A stretch of DNA of 39,038 nucleotides from DATAQC01 sp038238185 (GCA_038238185.1 JBBRXY010000025.1:1-39038), one strand, 5' to 3'. Counted from the stretch's first letter, positions 13,058 through 22,560 are shown. Notes: generated by a model not told the origin, from the letters alone. Numbers and translations are program-made.

Positions 13058-13930
13058 TCAGGTGGCGAGATCGTCGATAGGACCCGCGGGCCCGCGCCGG
13101 GCGTACCACTCGAAGCCGTAGACGGCGGCGAAGTCGGAATCGGGCAGACGCAGTGCCGACGCGCTCTCGGGAATTTGGCTGGCGTGGGCCGCCATGGCCC
13201 GGCGCTTGACCTCCAGCACGGAGCGAACGTCGACGGTGCAGTCGATCTCCACCGTCGACAACCCGAGTTGGGACGCGGCCAGCCCGAGGTCGCCGGCATC
13301 CCGCTCAGGGGGCCGCTCGGGCCCGGCACCCCGCTCAGGGGGCCGCTCGGGCCCAGGCCGCTCGGGCCGCTCCGAAGCCAGCGAAGCCTCGACGACGAGG
13401 TGGGTCTCCACGAAATGCAGGTACTCCCGGTCGACCGTTGACTCGTAGACGGTGGGCACCCCGTGGCGCTCGGCCGCCCGCAGCGAAACCAGGTGGACCT
13501 GGATGTGATCGGGGTGGCCGTAAACGCCGCGCTCGTCGTAGCTGACGAGGGCCGCGGGATGCTCCTCGACCAGGATCCGGCCCAGACGGTCGGCCGCCTC
13601 GTCGACCGACGACCGGACGAACGCCCCGTCCGGCGGCTCATCGGTGGTCCCGACCATTCCCGAGTCGTGATAGCCGAGGAACTCGATGCGCTCCGCCCCC
13701 AGCTCCTCGGCGGCCTGGGCCGTCTCCGCCACCCGGCGGACAGCGAGTGGCACGTCGGGAGCGACCAGCGACGACGTCTCACCCTTCTCGCCTTGGGTGG
13801 CGACCACCAGGACGGTCCGCCATCCGCGTCGCGCCAACAGGGCCATCGTCCCGCCGGTGAAGATGGCCTCGTCGTCGGGGTGGGCGTGAAAGAACACGAT
13901 GGTCCCCGGCGACCGGCCGCCCTCCTTCAT
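13058..13930 (-). CDS. PIG-L/LmbE-family deacetylase (MshB/Mca-like)
   Basis: A 290-aa zinc hydrolase. The N-terminal AHPDDEAIFTGG (His17-Pro-Asp-Asp-Glu21) and the later YDERGVYGHPDHIQVH supply the zinc ligands and catalytic Asp of the family. Length and motifs fit MshB (mycothiol biosynthesis deacetylase) or Mca (mycothiol S-conjugate amidase). The two MDMPI-like genes nearby fit a mycothiol organism, but the substrate cannot be settled here. Near residue 190 a Pro/Glu/Arg insert (ERPERPGPERPPERGAG and again) is encoded by an exact 30-bp repeat. The start at ATG 13930 has no clear ribosome site; an in-frame GTG 36 nt upstream is an alternative. The gene is divergent from the glutamate dehydrogenase gene. 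Confidence 0.85.
   Translation of the reverse strand: MKEGGRSPGTIVFFHAHPDDEAIFTGGTMALLARRGWRTVLVVATQGEKGETSSLVAPDVPLAVRRVAETAQAAEELGAERIEFLGYHDSGMVGTTDEPPDGAFVRSSVDEAADRLGRILVEEHPAALVSYDERGVYGHPDHIQVHLVSLRAAERHGVPTVYESTVDREYLHFVETHLVVEASLASERPERPGPERPPERGAGPERPPERDAGDLGLAASQLGLSTVEIDCTVDVRSVLEVKRRAMAAHASQIPESASALRLPDSDFAAVYGFEWYARRGPAGPIDDLAT
13300..13354. repeat. 30-bp-period direct repeat inside the PIG-L gene
   Basis: Two exact 25-bp copies (13300-13324 and 13330-13354) sit at a 30-bp period. They encode a 10-residue Pro/Glu/Arg repeat. A shorter related piece follows (13355-13370). Confidence 0.8.
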
Positions 13931-13989
13931 CGCAACAGCATGACCGGTCGCCGCCCGGACGATCACGCCGATAGCGAGCGAGCCACAGG

Positions 13990-13995
13990 TAGAGT
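13990..13995 (+). promoter_or_regulatory. Candidate -10 box (TAGAGT) of the glutamate dehydrogenase gene
   Basis: TAGAGT lies about 25 nt upstream of the TTG at 14021. It would give a short leader containing the GGAGGAG ribosome site. No clear -35 was found. Confidence 0.35.
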
Positions 13996-14020
13996 CGACC
14001 CTGACCGAGGGAGGAGACGG

Positions 14021-17000
14021 TTGGTCGACATGGGCGGCCGAGGAGTGGTCGAGCCGCCGGCGGATGACGCGGAGAGCGACCAGGGGCTGGCACCCATCAT
14101 CGAGCAACTGGGGTATGTCGTCGCCCGCTCCCCTGTCGTCGTCGAGTTCGGCCGAGCGGTCCTGCGCCGGGTTCCGTCCGCCCTCCTCGAGGACGCCGAT
14201 CCCGTTGCCACCGCCGCCGCCCTCGCCGATGCCTTCGCCTTCGTCGATCATCGCCGCGCCGGTGAAATCGGGGTACGAGTGGTCGATCCCGAGACCACGC
14301 TCGATGGCCGGGCGCCGGGGGGTACCGTCATCGACGTCATCTGCGAGGACCGCCAGTTCATCGTCGCCTCGGTCAAAGAGGAGCTGCACCGGCTCGGACA
14401 CGAGGCCGTACGCACCCACCACCCCGTGCTGGGATGCGAGCGCGGCCCGGACGGCCGGCTGACGGCGGTGCAGGCCGTTCGCGGGGCAGCGCATCGCGAA
14501 TCCTTCCTGCGGGTGGAGCTGGGCGAGCGGGTGCACCCGGCCGGCCGTCTGGCCCTGATCGACGCCGTCACCCGGGTACTCGACGACGTGTTCGCCGTCA
14601 CCGGTGACCACGATGCCATGCGCGACCGGATCGCCGCAGTGGCCGCAGAGGCGAGGGCCAATGCCGGCCTGCGCTACGCGGCCGACGAAGTCGGCGAAGC
14701 CGCCGATCTCCTGGATTGGATACTCGAGGGCAACTTCGTGCTGTCGGGGTGCTGCGATCTCCCGGCCACGTCTCCCGGCGTCGAGATGACCGGCGAGCAT
14801 GGATCGCCGGTCGGCACTCTCGGTGTTCTGGCCCGCCCCGATGCTCCGCTTCTGCAGCAACGGATCGACGTCGACAGCAGCCACTTGCTGCATTTCTCCG
14901 GCACCCCCGAGGTGAGCACGGTCTACCGGCAGGTGCCGATGCACTGCATCGACGTGGCCCGCGTGACCCCCTCCGGTGACGTGATCGGCACGTTCCGCGT
15001 CGTCGGTGTGCTGAGCCACTCGGCCAACGCCGAGCCGGCGGCAACGACTCCGGTCGTCGGGTACAAGCTGCACCGCGTCCTCGAGCTCGAGGATGTGCTG
15101 GAGGGGAGCCAGGACGAGGCCGCCCTCGTGTCGCTGTTCCAGGCCCTGCCCACCGACGAGTTGCTCCAGGCCGACGTGCCCACGTTGCGGCGGACGCTCG
15201 TCGAGCTGATGGCGGCCGAGCACGAGCACGACGTGCGCGCCCTGTTGCGGGTCGACCCCGGCAACCAGCTGGTGTCGGCGTTGGTCTCGATGCCGACCGA
15301 CCTGTACTCGTCAGCCCTGCGGCGGCGCCTGGAACGGTTCCTCATGGTCCAGCTCGACGGGATCCGCGTCGATGCCGACGTCTCCCTCGCCGATCGACCA
15401 GAGGCGATCATCCGCCTCGTTGTCCATGTTGCCGGCTCCGTGCCCGAACAGATCGACGCCCTGGAACGCGAGGTACGCCTCCTGTGCCGGACCTGGGATC
15501 AGGAGCTCGCCGTCTCCCTCGGCACCCGTGTCGGCGAGGAGCGCTCCACCGAGCTCACCCAGGTGTGGGCCGAGTGGTTCACCGGCCCGTACCGGGACGC
15601 CACCAAGCCCTACCAGGCCGTCGACGACCTGCTGCACCTCGATGCCCTCCTGGCCGGTGAACCCAGCGGAACAGGGGACGGGATCCGCATCGTGTTGGCC
15701 CCCGATCTCAACGGTCGGGCCCAGGCACGCCTCAAGGTCTTCTCGGCCGGTGCGGGCGTGGAGCTTTCGCAGTTCCTCCCGATCATCGAGAGCCTAGGCC
15801 TGTGGGCCGTGGAGGACGTGCCCTACGTGCTCGGCGACGACCGGCTCCGTGCCCGAACGGACCGTCGGGTCCATCTCCACGACTTCGGCGTGCGTGATCC
15901 TTCCGAAGCACCGCTCGATGTCGAGGGCGACGGGCCCCTGCTGGCCGAAGCGGCCGTCGCCCTCTGGCACGGCCGGGCGGACGCCGACTCACTCAACCGC
16001 CTGGTGTTGCGGTCGGCCATGCCGTGGCACGACGTGGCCGTGCTCCGTGCGTACCTGCGCTACCGCCGGCAGGTCGGCACGGCGTTCACGAACGACTACG
16101 TGGCCCAGGTGCTGACCGAGAACGCCTCTGCGGCCCGGGCCATCGTCGATCTGTTCGCAGCCCGGTTCGACCCGTCGCTCGACGCCGGGCCCGAGACCAT
16201 CGTCGAGCTGCGTCGCCAGATCATCGACAGCTGCGATGCCGTGTCCCTCCTCGACCACGACCGGATCCTGCGAGGCTTCCTGTCGCTCGTCGACGCCACC
16301 GTGCGGACGAACCGCTATCTCGGCGACAGCGCCCACTTGGCCCTCAAGCTTCAGAGCGCCGGCGTCCCCGACGTTCCCCGACCGGTGCCCTACCGCGAGA
16401 TCTTCGTCCACGGACCGGCCGTCGAGGGCGTCCACCTGCGGTGGGGACCGGTGGCCCGAGGTGGTATCCGGTGGAGCGACCGACCCGACGACTACCGCAC
16501 CGAGGTACTCGACCTGATGCGGGCCCAGGTGCTGAAGAACGCCGTCATCGTGCCAACCGGGGCAAAGGGCGGCTTCGTGGTGAAACGGCCCCGATACGGC
16601 ACCGATGCCGTCGACCCGGCCCGGGCCTACGAGATCTTCATCACCGCCCTGCTCGACGTGACCGACAACGTGGTAGGCGGCCATGTCGTTCCTGTCCCCA
16701 GACGTCGCGACTCCGACGATCCCTATTTGGTGGTGGCGGCCGACCGCGGCACCGCCACGTTCTCCGACCTGGCCAACGCGATCAGCGTCGGGCGAAAGTT
16801 CTGGCTGGGTGACGCGTTCGCCTCCGGGGGCTCGGGGGGCTACGACCACAAGCTCATCGGCATCACCGCGCGCGGCGCATGGGTCGCCGTGCGCCACCAC
16901 TTCGCCGCCCTCGGCATCGACCCGGGACCCACCCCGAAGTCCGACGAGCAGACCTCGGGGCCCGACGTGCGGCCCGACGCCGACCCCGTCACCGTCGTGG

Positions 17001-18877
17001 GGATCGGGGACATGTCCGGTGACGTGTTCGGCAACGCCATGCTCTGCTCCGACCAGATCCGCCTGGTGGCCGCCTTCGACCACCGCGATATCTTCATCGA
17101 TCCCGCGCCCGACCCGGCCGCCTCGTACGCCGAGCGGGCTCGCCTGTTCGCGCTCCCCCGCTCCTCGTGGCAGGACTACGACCGAGCCCTCATCAGCCCC
17201 GGCGGCGGCGTGTGGTCCCGCTTGGAGAAGCGGATCCTGCTGAGCAGCGAGGCGCAGGCCATGCTGCGCATGACCGAGGAGTACCCGACTGCGGCAGAGC
17301 TGATCCGGGCCATCCTGCGGGCGCCGGTCGCCCTGCTCTTCGCCGGCGGCGTCGGCACCTTCGTGCGGGCCAGCACCGAGGCCGACGCCGGGCTCGACGA
17401 CCGCAGGAACGCCGAGGTGCGCGTCGAAGCGTCGAGCGTCCGGGCCCGGGTGGTGGGAGAGGGCGCCAACCTGGCCTTCACCCAGCGGGCCCGGGTCGAG
17501 TACGCCAGGCGGGGAGGGCACGTCAACACCGATGCCATCGACAACTCGGCGGGCGTCGACATCTCCGACCACGAGGTGAACCTGAAGATCCTGCTCGCCC
17601 TGGCCGTCGAGTCGGGCGAGGTGACGACCGCCGAACGCGACCGCCTGCTGCACGAGGCCTGCGACGAAGTGGTCGCCCGCGTCCTACGCAACTGTGCGTT
17701 GCAGAGCATGGCCCTGAGCCGGGCCCACGCCGCCAGCCCGGACGCCATGGCCGTCACCGAGGCGCTGTTGGTCGACCTGGAAACCACGGGCGTGCTCGAC
17801 CGGACCGTCGAGGCGATGCCGTCCACCGCCGAGATGGAGGCGCGCGGTCGCGCCGGTGCCGGCCTCACTCGTCCCGAGCTGGCCGTGTTGCTGGCCGGAG
17901 CCAAGCGCAGCCTCACCGCGGCGCTGCTGGTGTCTTCACTCCCCGACCAGCCTGCGGCCCGGCCCGAGCTGGTGTCGTACTTCCCGGCGAGTCTTACGAC
18001 GCGGTTCGACTACCTCCTCGACCGGCACCGCCTGCGGCGGGAGCTGGTGGCGTCGGTCCTGGCCAACGAGGTGGTGAACCGCATGGGCGCGACGTTCGTC
18101 CACCGGCTGGTGGCCGACACCCGGGCCCGACCGGCATCGGTGGTGGCCGCCTTTGTGGTGGCTCGCCGCGCCGTCGATGCCGACCAGTGGTGGCGACACG
18201 TCGACGAGAGCTGCGACGCCGCCGGCACCGAAGCTCTCGTCAACTCCGCCGCCATGGTGAGCGACCTGCTCGAGGCCCTGACCCGCGCCTACCTCCGCCG
18301 GGGCGAGGGCGACGACATCGCCGTCACCGCGGCCCGCGACCGACCGGTGGTGTCCGAGTTACAAGCCGTGCTGCCTGACATCGGCACGCCGTACCGGCAG
18401 CGGATGCGAGGTCGAGCCGCAGACCTGTTGATCGAGGCGGCCGTGGATCCCGAGCTGGCCGCACAATTGGCGTGCATGGGCGACCTGGCCATCGGGGCCG
18501 ACGTCGCCGAGCTGGTGCGCACCACCGGCCGGTCGGTGGCGGGCATCGCCTCGGCCATGCTCTGGGTCGGGGAGTCCTTTGGCGTCGACCGCCTGATCCA
18601 CCAGGTCGGCCTGGCCGTGGCCGACGACCGCTGGTCGGCCGCGGTGCGGCGGGGGTTGGTCGACGATCTCACCGACCTGCGGCGTTTGGGGGCTCACCGG
18701 GCCCTGCAGGAACACGCCGACCAGCCGGAGCCCGAGGCCGTCATTCGGTTCCTGGCCGAGCGCGTCGAACAGATCGGCGAGGTGGCCAGGCTCGTGAGCG
18801 AGGTCGAGGGCGAGGCCCAGCCCCGCCTCGACGCGGTGAGCGTCGCCACCCGGGCCGTCCGCCAGGCCATCGGCTGA
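14021..18877 (+). CDS. NAD-specific glutamate dehydrogenase, large (180-kDa) type
   Basis: A protein of 1618 aa, the usual size for the GdhB/L-180 class that oxidatively deaminates glutamate to 2-oxoglutarate and ammonia with NAD. The catalytic core is clear: GGIRWSDRPDDYRTEVLDLM, then PTGAKGGFVVKR with the catalytic Lys near residue 849. The nucleotide-binding region contains VVGIGDMSGDVFGNAMLCS, and VNTDAIDNSAGVDISDHEVN is a signature of the class. The N-terminal about 700 residues are regulatory (ACT-like) and the C-terminal about 350 are helical. I chose TTG 14021 because GGAGGAG sits at good spacing before it; ATG 14030 is three codons in. Further upstream extension is antisense to the PIG-L gene. 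It probably works with the dehydrogenases that follow in amino acid catabolism. In related actinobacteria the class is controlled by FhaB/GarA-type proteins, not seen here. Confidence 0.95.
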   Translation: MVDMGGRGVVEPPADDAESDQGLAPIIEQLGYVVARSPVVVEFGRAVLRRVPSALLEDADPVATAAALADAFAFVDHRRAGEIGVRVVDPETTLDGRAPGGTVIDVICEDRQFIVASVKEELHRLGHEAVRTHHPVLGCERGPDGRLTAVQAVRGAAHRESFLRVELGERVHPAGRLALIDAVTRVLDDVFAVTGDHDAMRDRIAAVAAEARANAGLRYAADEVGEAADLLDWILEGNFVLSGCCDLPATSPGVEMTGEHGSPVGTLGVLARPDAPLLQQRIDVDSSHLLHFSGTPEVSTVYRQVPMHCIDVARVTPSGDVIGTFRVVGVLSHSANAEPAATTPVVGYKLHRVLELEDVLEGSQDEAALVSLFQALPTDELLQADVPTLRRTLVELMAAEHEHDVRALLRVDPGNQLVSALVSMPTDLYSSALRRRLERFLMVQLDGIRVDADVSLADRPEAIIRLVVHVAGSVPEQIDALEREVRLLCRTWDQELAVSLGTRVGEERSTELTQVWAEWFTGPYRDATKPYQAVDDLLHLDALLAGEPSGTGDGIRIVLAPDLNGRAQARLKVFSAGAGVELSQFLPIIESLGLWAVEDVPYVLGDDRLRARTDRRVHLHDFGVRDPSEAPLDVEGDGPLLAEAAVALWHGRADADSLNRLVLRSAMPWHDVAVLRAYLRYRRQVGTAFTNDYVAQVLTENASAARAIVDLFAARFDPSLDAGPETIVELRRQIIDSCDAVSLLDHDRILRGFLSLVDATVRTNRYLGDSAHLALKLQSAGVPDVPRPVPYREIFVHGPAVEGVHLRWGPVARGGIRWSDRPDDYRTEVLDLMRAQVLKNAVIVPTGAKGGFVVKRPRYGTDAVDPARAYEIFITALLDVTDNVVGGHVVPVPRRRDSDDPYLVVAADRGTATFSDLANAISVGRKFWLGDAFASGGSGGYDHKLIGITARGAWVAVRHHFAALGIDPGPTPKSDEQTSGPDVRPDADPVTVVGIGDMSGDVFGNAMLCSDQIRLVAAFDHRDIFIDPAPDPAASYAERARLFALPRSSWQDYDRALISPGGGVWSRLEKRILLSSEAQAMLRMTEEYPTAAELIRAILRAPVALLFAGGVGTFVRASTEADAGLDDRRNAEVRVEASSVRARVVGEGANLAFTQRARVEYARRGGHVNTDAIDNSAGVDISDHEVNLKILLALAVESGEVTTAERDRLLHEACDEVVARVLRNCALQSMALSRAHAASPDAMAVTEALLVDLETTGVLDRTVEAMPSTAEMEARGRAGAGLTRPELAVLLAGAKRSLTAALLVSSLPDQPAARPELVSYFPASLTTRFDYLLDRHRLRRELVASVLANEVVNRMGATFVHRLVADTRARPASVVAAFVVARRAVDADQWWRHVDESCDAAGTEALVNSAAMVSDLLEALTRAYLRRGEGDDIAVTAARDRPVVSELQAVLPDIGTPYRQRMRGRAADLLIEAAVDPELAAQLACMGDLAIGADVAELVRTTGRSVAGIASAMLWVGESFGVDRLIHQVGLAVADDRWSAAVRRGLVDDLTDLRRLGAHRALQEHADQPEPEAVIRFLAERVEQIGEVARLVSEVEGEAQPRLDAVSVATRAVRQAIG

Positions 18878-18895
18878 CCCCCAGCGCCGATCCGC

Positions 18896-18901
18896 TACGT
18901 T
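18896..18901 (+). promoter_or_regulatory. Leaderless-type -10 box TACGTT
   Basis: TACGTT ends 7 nt before the GTG at 18909 and lies in the 31-bp gap after the glutamate dehydrogenase gene. No ribosome site is present. Confidence 0.5.
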
Positions 18902-18908
18902 TGCAGCC

Positions 18909-19283
18909 GTGTCGATCGTCAACCGCTCACGCGCATTCCGAGCCGTCGCCGGTGCCGCCATCGCCATGGTCGCCCTGGTCGCCCTGGTCGGCTGTGTCGG
19001 CCAGAGTTCCACCCGCACGATCTCGGCCTCCATCGTCGACGGCAAGCCCGGCTTCAGCCCCGATGTGGTGAGCGTCCACAAGGGTGACCACGTCGACCTG
19101 GTGGTCAAGAACACCACCGACAAGACCCACGGGTTCGACATCGAGGGCTACCACATCAGTCGCCTCATCGACCCGACGGCCCCGCCCGTGCACGTCAAGT
19201 TCACGGCCCACCAGGGCGGCACGTTCCGCATCTTCTGCCAGCTCCACGACAAGCACCAGACCGCCACCCTCGTCGTCGCCTGA
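18909..19283 (+). CDS. Cupredoxin-domain lipoprotein
   Basis: A 124-aa exported protein. Hydrophobic residues 14-28 end in LVGC with the lipobox Cys29, so it is probably a lipoprotein. The rest is a cupredoxin fold. His74 (KTHGFDI), Cys110 and His113 or His116 in IFCQLHDKH are placed like type-1 or CuA-type copper ligands of the cytochrome-oxidase-II-like cupredoxin_1 family. It could carry electrons or bind copper; no partner oxidase is nearby. GTG 18909 is the start, preceded by a leaderless -10 box, so it can be transcribed separately from gdh. Confidence 0.8.
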   Translation: MSIVNRSRAFRAVAGAAIAMVALVALVGCVGQSSTRTISASIVDGKPGFSPDVVSVHKGDHVDLVVKNTTDKTHGFDIEGYHISRLIDPTAPPVHVKFTAHQGGTFRIFCQLHDKHQTATLVVA

Positions 19284-19332
19284 TTCTCACAACGAACCGG
19301 GTGGGCCAGAGTCGGCGCTCAGCGTGGGCGAC

Positions 19333-19338
19333 TAGCCT
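19333..19338 (+). promoter_or_regulatory. Leaderless-type -10 box TAGCCT
   Basis: TAGCCT ends 6 nt before the GTG at 19345. No ribosome site lies between. Confidence 0.5.
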
Positions 19339-19344
19339 GGATCG

Positions 19345-20427
19345 GTGGCCGTCTTCGACCGGATCGGCGGGGACGACTATGAGCAGATCGTGTACTGCCA
19401 CGATCGCCCCAGCGGGCTGCGGGCCATCATCGCCATTCACTCCACCCGGCTCGGTCCCGGCCTGGGCGGCACCCGCTTCTACCCGTATGCCAACGAGGAC
19501 GCCGCGCTCGTCGACGTCCTGCGCCTGGCCAAGGCGATGACCTACAAGGCGGCCGCGGCAGGTCTCGATCTGGGTGGGGGAAAGGCCGTCATCATCGGCG
19601 ATCCGGCCGCGATCAAGAGCGAGGCCCTCCTGCGGGCCTACGGCCGCTTCGTCGACGGACTCGGAGGCCGGTACCTCACGGCCGAGGATGTGGGCACCAC
19701 ACAGGCCGACATGGATCTGGTCCGGCGCGAGACCGACTGCGTTACGGGCGTGAGCGAGACGCTCGGAGGTTCGGGCGACCCCTCGGCGGCCACGGCATTC
19801 GGGATCCTCTGGGCCATGAAGGCGGTGAGTCGCCACCTCTGGGGCGACCCGTCGCTCGATGGTCGCCATGTCGTCGTCTCGGGGATCGGCAAGGTGGGCA
19901 GTGACCTGGTCGGCCATCTGGTGGGCGCCGGGGCCCGGGTCAGCGTGGCCGACGTCGACGCCGCGGCCGTGGGCCGGGCCGTGTCCGATCACGGCGCCGA
20001 GGAGGTGGCCGTCACCGACGCCCACCGCGTCGAATGCGACATCTTCTCGCCGTGCGCCCTGGGTGCGGTCCTCGACGCCACCACGATCGCCGAGCTCGGC
20101 GGCGCCGCGGTGGTGGGCTCGGCCAACAACCAGCTCGCCGACGCCGACGGCCCCACGCTGCTGGCCAAAGCCGGCGTCACCTACGCCACCGACTACGTTG
20201 TCAACGCTGGCGGACTGATCAACATCGCCGATGAGCTTGCCCCCGGCGGTTACAACCGGCAACGGGCCTACGCTGCGGTGCAGGCGATCTTCGATACCAC
20301 CAGCACCCTCCTGACCACGGCCGAACAGAGCGCCGTGTCCACTACCGAGGCCGCCGACCAACTGGCCGAGCGGCGCATGCACGATCTGGGCCATGTACGT
20401 CTGATCCGAACAGCGTCGAAGGGGTAG
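19345..20427 (+). CDS. Leucine/valine dehydrogenase (Glu/Leu/Phe/Val dehydrogenase family)
   Basis: A 360-aa NAD-dependent amino acid dehydrogenase that deaminates branched-chain amino acids to 2-oxo acids. LRLAKAMTYKAAAAGLDLGGGK places Lys68 and Lys80 exactly where leucine dehydrogenase has its substrate-binding and catalytic lysines. The Rossmann motif follows at VVSGIGKVGSDLVGHL. AVVGSANNQLAD and YATDYVVNAGGLIN are also characteristic. Leucine versus valine preference cannot be read from sequence. The stop TAG (20425-20427) touches the start region of the E1 gene, so the two form an operon. That pairing gives deamination followed by oxidative decarboxylation. Confidence 0.92.
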   Translation: MAVFDRIGGDDYEQIVYCHDRPSGLRAIIAIHSTRLGPGLGGTRFYPYANEDAALVDVLRLAKAMTYKAAAAGLDLGGGKAVIIGDPAAIKSEALLRAYGRFVDGLGGRYLTAEDVGTTQADMDLVRRETDCVTGVSETLGGSGDPSAATAFGILWAMKAVSRHLWGDPSLDGRHVVVSGIGKVGSDLVGHLVGAGARVSVADVDAAAVGRAVSDHGAEEVAVTDAHRVECDIFSPCALGAVLDATTIAELGGAAVVGSANNQLADADGPTLLAKAGVTYATDYVVNAGGLINIADELAPGGYNRQRAYAAVQAIFDTTSTLLTTAEQSAVSTTEAADQLAERRMHDLGHVRLIRTASKG

Positions 20428-20429
20428 TG

Positions 20430-22556
20430 ATGGCCAGAGTCAGGGTCGAGCCGACATCGGCCAACTCGGTGGCCGACCGCCACCGCGAGCTGGGCCTGAG
20501 CGACGACGACCTGCGGACCCTCTACCGCACCATGGTCACGGCCCGCGCCGTCGACCAGAAGCTGTGGAACCTTTCGCGCAACCGCACGATCCCCTTCATG
20601 ATCCCCGGCCAGGGCCAGGAGGCCGCCCAGGTCGGCTCCGCCTTCGCCCTGACCCGCGGCCACGATGTCGTCCTCCCCTACTACCGCGACGTCGGCGTGG
20701 TGCTCGCCATGGGCATGACTCCCTACGAGGTGATGCTCAACGGCTTCGCCCGGCCCGACGACCCCAACTCCGGCGGCCGCCAGATGCCGTACCACTGGGG
20801 CTCGAAGCGCCTCGGGATCATCACCGGGTCGTCCCCCATCGGCACCCAACTCCCCCACGCCGCCGGGCTGGGCAAGGCGTCGCAGATACGCGGCGACGAC
20901 CGGGTGACCGTCTGCTACTTCGGCGAGGCCACGGCCTCGAAGGGCGACTTTCACGAAGCCCTCAACTTCGCCGGCATCCACCGCCTGCCCGTGGTGTTCC
21001 TGTGCGAGAACAACCTGTACGCCATCTCGGTGCCCATGGGCCTCCAGTCAGCGGTCGAGGACGTGGCCTCCCACGCCCAGGCCTATGGCTTCGGTGGCGT
21101 GGTGGTCGACGGCAACGACGCTCTCAGCGTGTACGACGCCACCCAGACCGCGGTGCGCCGGGCTCGGGAGGGAGGCGGCCCCACCCTGGTCGAGTGCAAG
21201 ACCTACCGGCTCCTTCCGCACACCTCCGACGACGACGACAAGGCCTACCGGGCGCCCGAGGAAGTCGAGGCCTGGCGGGCCAAGGACCCCCTTCCCCGGA
21301 TGCGCGACTACCTCCTGGGCCTGAGCCTGCTCAGCCCCGACGACGACGCCCGCCTTCGCGACGAGGTCGAGGCCGAGGTCGAAGATGCCGCCCGTCGGGC
21401 CCAGGCGGCCCCGGAAGCCACCGGCGAGATGGCCTTCACCAAGGTCTACGCCCGCCCCCTGCGCCCCATCCGCGGCGCACCGCCACTCCCTTCGGGCACA
21501 GAGCCGGCGGTGGCGGGGCCGGTCGTCGGTCCTCCGGCAGCCCGGCCTCTGGGGATCACCGCGCCGACCGCCGGCGTGGAGCGCAACGTAGTCGAGACCG
21601 TGCGCCACACCCTGCACCAGTTGATGGGTGACGACGACGACGTCGTCGTCCTGGGTGAGGACGTGGGCCTGCTCGGCGGCGTGTTCAGGGCCACCGAAGG
21701 CCTGCAGGCCAGGTTCGGGCCCAACCGGGTGATCGATACACCCCTGGCCGAGTCGTCGATCGTTGGTATCGCCATCGGGATGGCGCTCGACGGCCTGCAT
21801 CCCGTGGCCGAGATCCAGTTCGCCGACTTCCTCCACTCCTGCTTCGACCAGCTGGTGAGCGAGGCAGCCAAGATCCACTACCGCACCGCGGGCGACTTCA
21901 GCGTTCCCATGGTGGTGCGGGCCCCGTGGGGAGGCGGCACCCACCGGGCGATCTACCACTCCCAGGCCGTGGAGGCCTTCTACGCCCACGTGGCCGGGCT
22001 CAAGGTAGTGGTGCCGTCGACCCCGGCCGACGTGGCCGGCATGCTGCGCTCGGCGGTCGAGGATCCCGACCCCGTCCTGTTCCTCGAGCACAAGAAAACC
22101 TACCGCCACATCAAGGGCGTCGTCCCCGACGGCGACTGGCGGGTACCGATCGGCGTGGCCGAAGTGGCCCGGCCCGGCGACGATCTCACCGTGGTCACCT
22201 ACGGCGTGCACCGCCACCACTGCCTTGCCGCCGCTGCGACCCTGGCCGCCGAGGGCTACTCGGTGGAGGTCATCGACCTGCGCACCATCTCGCCCCTCGA
22301 CCGTGACACGGTGATCACGTCGGTCGTGCGAACCGGCCGCCTCCTGGTCGTGCACGAGGACAACGTGAGCTTCGGCGTGGGAGCCGAGGTGGCGGCCATC
22401 GTCGCCGAGGAAGCCTTCTACGACCTCGATGCACCGGTCCGCCGCCTGGCCATGGCCGATGTGCCGGCCATGCCCTACGCCATGGCCGCCGAAGCGGCCG
22501 TGATGATCGGGCCACCTGACATCGTCGCCGCCTGCCGGTCGCTGCTGGAGGCCTGA
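20430..22556 (+). CDS. Fused E1 alpha-beta 2-oxoacid (branched-chain) dehydrogenase
   Basis: A 708-aa thiamine-diphosphate enzyme in which the alpha and beta subunits of the branched-chain 2-oxoacid dehydrogenase E1 are one chain. The alpha part spans about 25-330. It shows the TPP site GEATASKGDFHEALN (about 165) ending in the Asn of CENNLYA, and a loop HTSDDDDKAYR like the eukaryotic phosphorylation loop region. A Pro/Ala linker leads to the beta part from about 383. There GEDVGLLGGVFRAT, DTPLAESSIVGIAIGMAL, EIQFADF and VPSTPADVAGM are conserved. ATG 20430 follows AAGGGG at 5 nt and comes just after the stop of the Leu/Val dehydrogenase gene. E2 and E3 partners are not in the window. Oxidation of the 2-oxo acids produced next door is the likely role. 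Confidence 0.92.
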   Translation: MARVRVEPTSANSVADRHRELGLSDDDLRTLYRTMVTARAVDQKLWNLSRNRTIPFMIPGQGQEAAQVGSAFALTRGHDVVLPYYRDVGVVLAMGMTPYEVMLNGFARPDDPNSGGRQMPYHWGSKRLGIITGSSPIGTQLPHAAGLGKASQIRGDDRVTVCYFGEATASKGDFHEALNFAGIHRLPVVFLCENNLYAISVPMGLQSAVEDVASHAQAYGFGGVVVDGNDALSVYDATQTAVRRAREGGGPTLVECKTYRLLPHTSDDDDKAYRAPEEVEAWRAKDPLPRMRDYLLGLSLLSPDDDARLRDEVEAEVEDAARRAQAAPEATGEMAFTKVYARPLRPIRGAPPLPSGTEPAVAGPVVGPPAARPLGITAPTAGVERNVVETVRHTLHQLMGDDDDVVVLGEDVGLLGGVFRATEGLQARFGPNRVIDTPLAESSIVGIAIGMALDGLHPVAEIQFADFLHSCFDQLVSEAAKIHYRTAGDFSVPMVVRAPWGGGTHRAIYHSQAVEAFYAHVAGLKVVVPSTPADVAGMLRSAVEDPDPVLFLEHKKTYRHIKGVVPDGDWRVPIGVAEVARPGDDLTVVTYGVHRHHCLAAAATLAAEGYSVEVIDLRTISPLDRDTVITSVVRTGRLLVVHEDNVSFGVGAEVAAIVAEEAFYDLDAPVRRLAMADVPAMPYAMAAEAAVMIGPPDIVAACRSLLEA

Positions 22557-22560
22557 GTCC

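Noticed and set aside
13943..15229. Long minus-strand open frame covering the first part of the glutamate dehydrogenase gene and joined to the PIG-L frame
   Set aside because: Antisense shadow of a GC-rich gene. The plus strand encodes clear NAD-GDH sequence there, and the PIG-L family starts near 13930.
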